Assembly: GCA_002491115.1 (NCBI GenBank)
Contig: DKVI01000117.1
Span: forward strand, 19,203-70,360
Reading direction: 5' to 3'
DNA: 51,158 nucleotides
From: Lachnospiraceae bacterium UBA7182
GTDB taxonomy: Bacteria > Bacillota > Clostridia > Lachnospirales > Lachnospiraceae
The notes under the pieces: generated by a model
Told to the model about the DNA's origin: nothing
The model's database searches: none
Seen by the model: the letters and a program-made list of their open reading frames with translations, nothing else
Program-made: the position numbers and the translations under genes
Part shown: in pieces, positions 40,581 through 48,300 of the stretch
Numbering within the stretch: position 1 is the stretch's first letter
Layout: each line of letters opens with the position of its first letter

Positions 40581-43136
40581 TTGAGAAGAATACGGGTGAA
40601 AGATAAACCAATACAGTTTCTGACGATCAGTCTTGTTGGGGTGTCCATACTCATTATAGGCCTGTTTGCGTGGCTGACGTTTTTTATGAATCAGATTAAT
40701 CTCGATGCGGTAGAAGATATAGGACAGATTTACATGGGCGGCATAAGTGAACAGATTTCGCTGCATTACCAGACGACGATCGGGCTGCGTCTGTCCCAGA
40801 TGCAGGCACTGGTAGATACAACCAGCCAGGACGGTACGCATGCAGAGTTGACGGACAGTCTGGAATTTAATGCAAAGGCCAGAGGCTACGAATATCTGGC
40901 ACTCTGTTCTGAGGGCGGCGAAGTGGAGATGATCTATGGCGGTGAGGTTGAAATTGATGATTTGTCTTTATTTTTGGAAGATATAAGCAGAGGTGAGCAG
41001 AGAGTTTCGTCCGGTACCGACCCTATGGGCAACCGTAAGATTCTGTTCGGTGTTCCCTGTACCTACAGAATGTCCAATGGGGAGCGCATGGCAGCCCTGA
41101 TCGGAGGAATTTCTGCAGATATGATCGGCGACACGCTTTTTCTGGATGGTGAGGCACTTGTCCACTCTTATATTATCCGTAAAGACGGAAACTATGTAAT
41201 TCGTAAAGACGGCGAATTTCAGGAGAGTTATTTTGACCGGCTTCGTTCTTTTTTTGAAAATGAGGATGAAGAAGAAGTAGAGAGGCATATAAATGATTTG
41301 TCCGCAGCCATGGAAAGCGGGGAAGATTACAGTATTATCCTGCAGGGTTCTGTGGCGAGACGCCACCTGTATTGTAATAAACTGCCGTATTCTGAGTGGT
41401 ATCTGGTAACCGTTCTGCCGTTTGACTCGATTCGTGCGGTACTCACCCAGATGGGAGCCAGATGGACCCATATGGTTTATGCGGTTTCTGTCATCGCGTT
41501 GATATCGCTTCTGTATGTGTTTATTCAGTATTTCAGGATAGCCAAACAGCAGATGCGGGAGCTGGAGGATGCTAGGGAGGATGCGGAACATGCCAATAAG
41601 GCAAAGAGTGAGTTCCTTTCCAATATGAGCCATGATATACGGACGCCTATGAACGCGATCGTAGGCATGACTGCCATTGCCACTGCCAATATGAATAATC
41701 AGGAGCAGGTACAGAACTGCCTGCATAAGATTGCCCTGTCCAGTACGCATCTGCTGGGGCTGATCAACGATGTACTGGATATGTCCAAAATCGAGAGTGG
41801 TAAAATGACTCTGAATATGGATCAGGTATCGCTGAGAGAAGTGATGGACAGTATTGTCAGTATCATCCAGCCGCAGGTTAAAGCAAAAGGACAGCATTTT
41901 AATATATCAATTCATGATATCTCTGCGGAAAATGTGTGTTGTGACAGTGTGCGTCTGAATCAGATTCTTATCAACATTCTGGGAAATGCAGTTAAATTTA
42001 CGCCTGCAGAAGGTTCCATTCAGGTTTCACTGTATGAGGAGAAATCTCCGAAGGGAGATGAGTTCGTCCGTACACATATTAAGGTGAAAGATACAGGGAT
42101 CGGCATGTCGAAGGAATACGTGTCCAAGATATTTGATTCCTTCAGCCGTGAAGACAGTGCCCGTGTGCAGAAAACGGAGGGTACCGGCCTGGGCATGGCG
42201 ATTACCAAGTACATAGTGGACGCGATGGGCGGAATAATAGAAGTTCACAGTGAACTGGGCAAGGGCAGTGAATTTCACGTGATGCTGGATCTGGAGAAAG
42301 CGGAAGTGCAGGAGATGGATATGGTGCTTCCTCCGTGGAACATGCTGGTGGTGGATGACGACGAACAGCTTTGCCAGAGTGCGGTGGCCTCTCTTAAGAC
42401 GATAGGTGTTAATCCCGAATGGACGCTGGATGCCGAAACGGCGCTTAAGATGGTAGAAGAACGTCACAGGAAGCGCGAGGATTATCAGATTATACTTCTG
42501 GACTGGAAACTACCCCAGATGGACGGCATTACCGCAGCCCGCAGGATCCGGGAGCTTTACGGAGACGATATTCCTATTTTGCTTATATCCGCATACGACT
42601 GGAGCGAGATCGAAGATGAAGCCAGGGAAGCGGGCGTGAACGGATTTATATCCAAACCGCTTTTTAAATCCACATTGTTCTACGGGCTTAAATCTTATAT
42701 GGGAGGCCCTGACGAGAAGGCTCAGAATGCGGATAAAAAAGCAAAAAATGCAAAGCTTATGGGTTGCCGCGTCCTTTTAGCCGAAGATAATGATCTGAAC
42801 TGGGAGATTGCCAGTGAACTGTTGTCGGAACTGGGACTGGATCTGGACTGGGCCGAAAACGGAAAAATCTGTGTGGAGAAGTTCAGAGACTCAGAAGTGG
42901 GTTATTATGACGCTATTCTTATGGATATCCGTATGCCGGTACAAAACGGTTATGAGGCCACCCGTGAGATTCGCGTGATGGATCGGGAGGATAGGAATAT
43001 ACCGATTATTGCCATGACAGCGGATGCTTTTGCGGAGGATATAAAACGTTGCCTGGAGTGCGGCATGAATGCGCATGTGGCCAAGCCGATCGATGTGAAA
43101 GATGTGGCAAGGCAGTTGGAAAAATTTATAAAATAA
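40581..43136 (+). CDS. Hybrid sensor histidine kinase with two receiver domains
   Basis: 851 residues, TTG start with AAGGAG upstream. Two membrane helices (about 13-35 and 295-315) flank an extracytoplasmic sensor of about 260 residues, Cache-like in layout. The HisKA domain has phospho-acceptor His351 in SNMSHDIRTPMNAI. The ATPase domain has its N box (INILGNAVKF) and G boxes (KDTGIGMS, GTGLGMAI). Two receivers follow: the first with DDD at 592-594 and Asp641 in LLDWKLP, the second with Asp736 and Asp782 in LMDIRMP. No Hpt or DNA-binding output domain is present and no response regulator lies beside it, so it is an orphan. The signal is unknown. Confidence 0.5.
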   Translation: MRRIRVKDKPIQFLTISLVGVSILIIGLFAWLTFFMNQINLDAVEDIGQIYMGGISEQISLHYQTTIGLRLSQMQALVDTTSQDGTHAELTDSLEFNAKARGYEYLALCSEGGEVEMIYGGEVEIDDLSLFLEDISRGEQRVSSGTDPMGNRKILFGVPCTYRMSNGERMAALIGGISADMIGDTLFLDGEALVHSYIIRKDGNYVIRKDGEFQESYFDRLRSFFENEDEEEVERHINDLSAAMESGEDYSIILQGSVARRHLYCNKLPYSEWYLVTVLPFDSIRAVLTQMGARWTHMVYAVSVIALISLLYVFIQYFRIAKQQMRELEDAREDAEHANKAKSEFLSNMSHDIRTPMNAIVGMTAIATANMNNQEQVQNCLHKIALSSTHLLGLINDVLDMSKIESGKMTLNMDQVSLREVMDSIVSIIQPQVKAKGQHFNISIHDISAENVCCDSVRLNQILINILGNAVKFTPAEGSIQVSLYEEKSPKGDEFVRTHIKVKDTGIGMSKEYVSKIFDSFSREDSARVQKTEGTGLGMAITKYIVDAMGGIIEVHSELGKGSEFHVMLDLEKAEVQEMDMVLPPWNMLVVDDDEQLCQSAVASLKTIGVNPEWTLDAETALKMVEERHRKREDYQIILLDWKLPQMDGITAARRIRELYGDDIPILLISAYDWSEIEDEAREAGVNGFISKPLFKSTLFYGLKSYMGGPDEKAQNADKKAKNAKLMGCRVLLAEDNDLNWEIASELLSELGLDLDWAENGKICVEKFRDSEVGYYDAILMDIRMPVQNGYEATREIRVMDREDRNIPIIAMTADAFAEDIKRCLECGMNAHVAKPIDVKDVARQLEKFIK

Positions 43137-43141
43137 AAAAG

Positions 43142-43180
43142 AAGGTTCCTGGAATGTAATCCATGGAACCTTTGCTTTTT
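43142..43180. terminator. Bidirectional terminator between kinase and converging membrane gene
   Basis: AAGGTTCC (43142-43149) pairs with GGAACCTT (43165-43172), with further inner TGGA/TCCA pairing. T-rich runs follow on both strands (TTTGCTTTTT on +, CTTCTTTTTTATTTT on -), so it can end both the kinase transcript and the converging gene. Confidence 0.5.
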
Positions 43181-43631
43181 ACGAAAAAAGTTTGTTGCAG
43201 AAGTCTTCTGAAAGCTGATCCGCGTGAGATTCATCCAGCTCAGGGAAAGACTGAAGGAGCTGCTTTTTGACGCGTTCGGAAGCCATCAGGTATCGGACTT
43301 CTTCTGCCGTGTCTACCTCTATATCCGCGAGCAGTTCGGAAGAGGACAGGTTCTCTGCGGCCCATGCCCGGATACGGGCTTCCAGGGAGTCTTCTCTGGA
43401 GATCTCATCCAGAAGCTTCATGGCCTGCCGGAAAGAAATCAAAGCAACAATCAGAAAAAGGATAAAAACAATTTCCATGACAGCCAGGGAAAAGACGCTT
43501 AAAGGGAGCGTGATGACGCCGATGAGGGCAAATGTGATGAAAAGGAATCCCGCGCCTCCGATGATCAGGAAGGTCCAGGCGGAAGAGCGGGTATCCGTGT
43601 GTTTGCTGCGGGCAGAATTGTAAGTACTCAT
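43179..43631 (-). CDS. Small membrane protein of unknown function
   Basis: 150 residues. Two adjacent membrane helices (about 18-40 and 45-68) are followed by an acidic helical cytoplasmic-type tail (LLDEISREDSLEARIRAWAAE and onward). TAGGAGA nine bases upstream on the minus strand supports the start at 43631. I do not recognise a named family. It stands alone, converging with the kinase gene and divergent from rlmH. Confidence 0.5.
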   Translation of the reverse strand: MSTYNSARSKHTDTRSSAWTFLIIGGAGFLFITFALIGVITLPLSVFSLAVMEIVFILFLIVALISFRQAMKLLDEISREDSLEARIRAWAAENLSSSELLADIEVDTAEEVRYLMASERVKKQLLQSFPELDESHADQLSEDFCNKLFS

Positions 43632-43699
43632 AATCAGGTCTCCTATAGATGCTGTTGTGTTTTATTGGGTATTTTAACATGGATAAGGAGGATTTGCAA

Positions 43700-44191
43700 A
43701 TGGGAGTTGGGATGAAGATCACGCTGGTTACGGTGGGAAAAGTAAAAGAACGGTATTTTACGGAAGCAGCGGCGGAATATATAAAACGAATCAGCAGGTA
43801 TGCGAAAGTGGAGCTCCTGGAGGTGGCAGACGAAAAGACACCGGATCAGGCGGCGGAAGGAGAAAAAAAACGGATTCTGGAGAAAGAGGGAGAACGTATT
43901 CTGTCAAGGATTCCGCCAGGGGCCTTTGTGGTGGCACTGGCGATTGAGGGAAAGATGCCGGATTCTGAAGAGCTGGCAAAGCAGATGGAAAAATGGAATG
44001 TGGGAGGCATAAGCCATGTGGTCTTTGTGATCGGAGGATCTTTGGGACTGTCCGGTAAAGTGATGAAAAGAGCCGATTATGCGCTGAGCTTTTCCAGAAT
44101 GACTTTTCCGCACCAGTTGATGAGAGTGATCCTGCTGGAGCAGCTCTACAGAAGTTTTACGATACGGAACCATACGCCGTACCATAAATGA
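43700..44191 (+). CDS. rlmH: 23S rRNA (pseudouridine-1915-N3)-methyltransferase RlmH
   Basis: 163 residues from the ATG at 43700, which has AAGGAGG eight bases upstream; the ATG at 43712 (MKITLVTVGK) matches the family's usual N-terminus and is an alternative. SPOUT-fold signatures are FVIGGSLGLSGKVMKRA, LSFSRMTFPHQLMRVILLEQLYR and the conserved C-terminal NHTPYHK. RlmH methylates pseudouridine 1915 in the A-site helix of 23S rRNA. It is transcribed alone, divergent from the small membrane gene. Confidence 0.5.
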   Translation: MGVGMKITLVTVGKVKERYFTEAAAEYIKRISRYAKVELLEVADEKTPDQAAEGEKKRILEKEGERILSRIPPGAFVVALAIEGKMPDSEELAKQMEKWNVGGISHVVFVIGGSLGLSGKVMKRADYALSFSRMTFPHQLMRVILLEQLYRSFTIRNHTPYHK

Positions 44192-44262
44192 GTTGTTGGC
44201 TTCGCGCCCCTTTTAAAGGGCGCGCCGCCAGAGTGCGCAGGACTGTATCGACTTGCTGGAGA

Positions 44263-44385
44263 CTACAGTGCGGTGAAAATGGCACCAGATGAAACTTCTC
44301 CATCGGTTCCTGCTACGGTCGCTGCAATACCTACAATATTTACAATCTCTACGCATAATAGCACCCCCTTCGCATGTATGCGCAT
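44263..44385 (-). CDS. Possible 40-residue ORF in the islet after rlmH
   Basis: The stretch 44192-44510 has no ordinary gene. On the minus strand an ATG at 44385 opens a 40-codon frame ending TAG at 44263; its product starts MRIHAKGVLLCVEIVNIV and is rich in Val, Ile, Ala and Gly, unlike random sequence. No convincing ribosome site precedes it. The + strand is also open over the same DNA, from just after the rlmH stop to TAG at 44387-44389, with little start-codon support. A GC-rich hairpin lies at 44203-44224 without a T tract. I have an unverified impression of near-identical short ORFs in other Lachnospiraceae. It may be a small peptide or a structured RNA; from 44390 to 44510 I see nothing further. 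Confidence 0.5.
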   Translation of the reverse strand: MRIHAKGVLLCVEIVNIVGIAATVAGTDGEVSSGAIFTAL

Positions 44386-44510
44386 ATAGACGGGTTGTTG
44401 TGCTGTTATCTTAACCTTAACAGAATCTTAGCGAAGTTGCAAGCTGTTTTTGCGATTTCTTATTAATTTGGCTATCAGGAATTTTTTGGATGAAACTTAC
44501 ATAGCAACAA

Positions 44511-44539
44511 TTGACTTTTTCCGGAGCATATTATATATT
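44511..44539 (+). promoter_or_regulatory. Promoter for the 46-residue small protein
   Basis: TTGACT (44511-44516), 17-base spacer, TATATT (44534-44539). It gives a leader of about 85 bases that includes an unused-looking AAGGAG near 44553. Confidence 0.5.
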
Positions 44540-44632
44540 TAGAAACATAATAAAAGGAGTCTGAAGACGTTTTGATGACAGCGGTGGCAGAGTCAATAAA
44601 TATAATACAAACAGACAGGAGGTATAACAGGT

Positions 44633-44773
44633 ATGAATATGCAGGAAATTGCAAGAATTATTCTGGGCTTAAGGGCCGACGGATGGGATGAAAAGAAAAT
44701 AAATGATTTTATGCTTTTTATCGAAACCGGGGATGAACAGTATAAACCAAAGGGGAAAGAAAAAACGGAATAA
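44633..44773 (+). CDS. Small helical protein, 46 residues
   Basis: ATG at 44633 with AGGAGG ten bases upstream. The product starts MNMQEIARIILGLRADGW and continues DEKKINDFMLFIETGDEQY, two short amphipathic helices with a charged Lys-rich tail. No signal or membrane helix. It has its own promoter and terminator, so it is a genuine small gene. I believe similar IILGLRA-GW small proteins occur in other Lachnospiraceae, but I cannot name a family or function. Confidence 0.5.
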   Translation: MNMQEIARIILGLRADGWDEKKINDFMLFIETGDEQYKPKGKEKTE

Positions 44774-44790
44774 TTTGCCGGATTCGGCAG

Positions 44791-44818
44791 ATAGCGGGGG
44801 AATGGCCCCGCTATTTTA
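44791..44818 (+). terminator. Terminator after the small protein gene
   Basis: ATAGCGGGG (44791-44799) pairs perfectly with CCCCGCTAT (44806-44814) across a 6-base loop, followed by a short TTTAGG. It lies 18 bases after the small gene's stop. Confidence 0.5.
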
Positions 44819-44825
44819 GGTTGGG

Positions 44826-45057
44826 TTAAATTTCTTTTAAAAGTTCTGCAATTGTAATTTTCAGGCCAGGGAAAATTCCGCTTTTTACAGGCAGATCGAA
44901 GGTATAGAGCGACGGAGCGGCATCTTCTTCGTAATAATAGACAGTGATCCGTTCTTTGTCAGGGTCAACAATCCAGTATTCCCGTACCCCTGCATCCGAA
45001 TAGAGGGCATTTTTGAGAATGTAATCGTGTTTTCGGCTGGATGGGGATACGGGATGC
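44826..45057 (-). pseudogene. C-terminal remnant of a Uma2-family endonuclease
   Basis: Reading the minus strand into the stop at 44826-44828, about 76 codons translate to the end of a Uma2 (DUF820) nuclease: SPSSRKHDYILKNALYSDAG, VREYWIVDPDKERITVYYY and a final KITIAELLKEI. Full proteins are near 180-190 residues; here the N-terminal half is absent, and the frame upstream runs through unrelated codons to a stop near 45147 with no start. It is therefore a decayed fragment. From 45058 to 45217 nothing else is seen. Confidence 0.5.
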
Positions 45058-45217
45058 TCCTTTCTGCTCTGAATTATAAATGTGAAGCGTTTGACTCGAG
45101 AAATTTCAGTCTCTGCTTTATTTATAACAGCACGCGTAGTCGTATGTCAAGAACAGACAGTTAAATAGAATCAGAATATGCTCTGCAATCTTAAGAAAAA
45201 TTTAAGTTCCGTAATTA

Positions 45218-45246
45218 TTGAGGAATTTTGGCCGGAGTGTTATAGT
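45218..45246 (+). promoter_or_regulatory. Promoter for the leucine-rich-repeat surface protein
   Basis: TTGAGG (45218-45223), 17-base spacer, TATAGT (45241-45246) with TG in the extended -10 position, about 65 bases before the GTG start at 45310. Confidence 0.5.
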
Positions 45247-45309
45247 AATAAAAGGTGTATTTGAAAAATATTCCCAGGATTTCTAGATTATATGGAGGGT
45301 GAACAGGCA

Positions 45310-48300
45310 GTGAATAGAAAAAGAATCGTTGCATTGATGCTTGCGGCAGTTATGGCTTTGCCGTCCCATGTTTACGCAGAGCCGGCGGCTCCTGGCGGGG
45401 CGGACATGCCGCTATTGGAGGAGACAGGTATCCAGGCAGGGATGCCGGAAACGGAGGATGGCCGAACAGAAGCGCCGGCGGCGGAAGACAGTAAAGAAGA
45501 GGCTCCCGTGCAGGATACGGGAAACGCCCCGGCGGATCCGACGGGCAGTGAAGAACTGGCAGAGCCGGAGGCACCGACTTTGGATACCGGGAACGGAGTG
45601 GACGGATCAGAGGAAGACTCTGTGACGGGGACGGAGGACGCAGCGGGAGCCGGCGAAGGTTCTGAGGGGGATTCTGCCCAGGAACCGGCGGCAGTCACCT
45701 ATGATCTCTGGATTGGCGGCGCGCAGGTGACGGATCAGAATCTTTCGGGTAGCGGATGGACGTATGATCCGGAAAATAAGATATTGACGCTTGCGGATGC
45801 GGAGCTTACAAGTACAGGTGATTATGCTGTTATGGCAGAAGATGACCTTACAATCACAGGTACAGGTACATTGTCAGCCGGTAATATTGTGATCTGTCAA
45901 ACAAAAGGAAGTAAGCTGACACTGAAAAAAGCTGATTTGACTTTAAAATCGGCAGGAAGTTATTTAATCAGGACAGTCGGCGCTGTAGATATAAGCGATT
46001 CTACAATTACTTATATTACAGAAGAAGGTAAAAAAAGCGACAGTTCAGGTATAGACAGTGATTCGCTTCGTATTGCTGAGAACAGTAAAGTTACGATTCA
46101 TTCCAGTAAAGGGATTGCGTTAAAAGCCAGGAAAACGCTTGAAATTGCGGACAGCGTGGTGGAGGCAGTCAGTGACGCCAGCAGTGCGATCACTGCAGGT
46201 TCTATCAGTGTTACCGGTAAAAGCAATGTCAAAGCGGAAACATCATCAGCATTTGACGGTGCGGTTCAGGTCGGAGAAAACAATGGAGTACCGGATCTTA
46301 CATTAGGTGACGGTCTTCTTATTCTGGATGATGCCAAACCTAACGAATCCAAGAGGTTTGAGATCAGTTATACATATCTTGTTACAGTAGAAGGCGTGTA
46401 CAGTGAGGGCAGTTATAAAGTCGGGGAAGTAAAAGATAATATTTATACAGGATATTATTCTGCCGGAAAAAATGTAACGGTCTGGACAGGGGAGCGCAGT
46501 CCCAGATATGTTCTTGACGAAGTCATCCTTGACGGTATAGAAGCCAATAGCCTTAATTGGTCATTTGACAATCCGGATAAAGATCCCGGCAAGGAAGATC
46601 CGCAGCGCTTTTTCACGTTTATCATGCCGGAGAAAGATGTCTCAATCACTTTGAAATGGAAGCGGATCAGCGATGAACCGGATATCATCGGAGACTTTAA
46701 AGTAGACGAAAACGGAAAACTTATTGGATTCAGGGATGATGTGACAAGCCTGCCGTCCAGAATAGAGATTCCGGCGGAAGTGACGGAGATTCCGGAAGGT
46801 GTATTCAGTGAGGGCATCGGAAGGAAAGTTACGGAGGTGACTTTTGAAGTCTCCAGCAGCCTGAAAGTAATCGGGGACAATGCGTTTAAAAATTCAAGTT
46901 TGCAGAAGATTATATTCAAAAGTCAGCTGGAAAGTATCGGAAAAGGGGCGTTTGACTCCTGCAGTGATTTAAGGACAGTTACGATGCCCAAAGGCGTGAA
47001 GACGATTGGAGCGGAAGCTTTCAGAAACTGCACCCATCTTTCGGAAATAGATGTAACCAACGCGGAGACGATTGGGGATCAGGCTTTTGAAGCATGCAGC
47101 GCGCTGACAGAAAAAGCATTTGGGGACAACCAGGTGTTAAGCCGTATAGGCAATCATGCTTTTAGGAACTGTAAAGGGATAGCTGTACTTAAATTAAGAG
47201 GGCGGACAGCTAAGACGGTGTCTTTTGGAACAGGTGTTTTTCAGGGGTGTACGGAACTGGTAGCCGTAGACCTCCCGGACGGTCTTGTAGAAATCTCAGA
47301 AGAAGCGTTCAGGGACTGCATCGCGATGGAAGAGGCGGTAGTGCCTGCTTCGGTAATTGCGGTCAGGGACAGTGCGTTTAGAGGATGTAAAGCATTAAAG
47401 AAAGTAACAATTAATAATCAGGACGGTCCGGACGGGACGAGCGCCGTGATCCTGGTGGAAACTTCATTCCCGAGCGAGAGAGGAAAAGAGCTTACGCTTT
47501 GGGGATATGACGGTACGGTAGAAGAACATGCCGGGCAGATGGGGTATACGTTCCAGACAAGATTTGAAAAATATACGGTATCGGAAGCAGAAACAGTCAA
47601 CTCCGAGCAGGGGGAAATTAAATTTTCTACTGCATTAAACGGGGCATTGAAAAAGTCCGTAAGTGTTGTTGCTGGAAAGAAAGTATATGTCAGGCTGATA
47701 CCAAAAAGCAATTACTGGGTACGTCCAGGATCGGTCAGTTTAGAAAGTAAATTTGAAGAGTGTGTGCTGGAAAAAGTTGACGGCAAGGAAGTTGTTTACA
47801 GCTTTATTATAGAACCTTCCAGGACGTCTACAAAAGTTAATGTAAGTGCTTCTTTCGATAAAGAGACCGAGGTAAAGAAACCAACAGTAGATGTGGAAGA
47901 TGTCGGCTTTATCCGTGTGACAAGAGAATCAGGGAGTATTAAGACTTTAAACTTCGATAAAGCAGGGAAAGAAGTAAAACTGATTTTAAGCACCAATACG
48001 AATACAAGAGATCGGGGTTCCGCACCATGGAGATTTAAATTATCTTCTAGTGATCCAAAGGTGGCGAAGGTGGAGAGCGACGGAACGCTTCGCAGCATCG
48101 GTATGTCTGAGAATAATAAATGTATCATTACCGCAGAGCCAAATGTAACGGCATCCGGAGTGACGCCGGGCGTTTCCATGCAGTTTGAAGTGACCGTATC
48201 GGCCAAAGCAAGCCCCGAAGAACTGCAGTTTAAACTTTCTGCTTTTGATGATCTTGCCAAAAGTGAGATTATCACAGAGGATGCCTGCGGGTATCCGGTA

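Noticed and set aside
44390..44510. Possible tRNA or attachment site between rlmH and the small gene
   Set aside because: No cloverleaf, no CCA-proximal pattern and no matching direct repeats; the only repeats are short TTAAC-type runs.
44575..44691. 38-codon + strand ORF overlapping the start of the 46-residue gene
   Set aside because: It has a poorly spaced SD, an Arg/Tyr-rich non-family product and overlaps the better supported ORF in another frame; kept only as a possible leader element.
45341..45698. Open frames on both strands over the start of the LRR gene
   Set aside because: They arise from the repetitive acidic, GC-rich segment of the real gene and have no ribosome sites.
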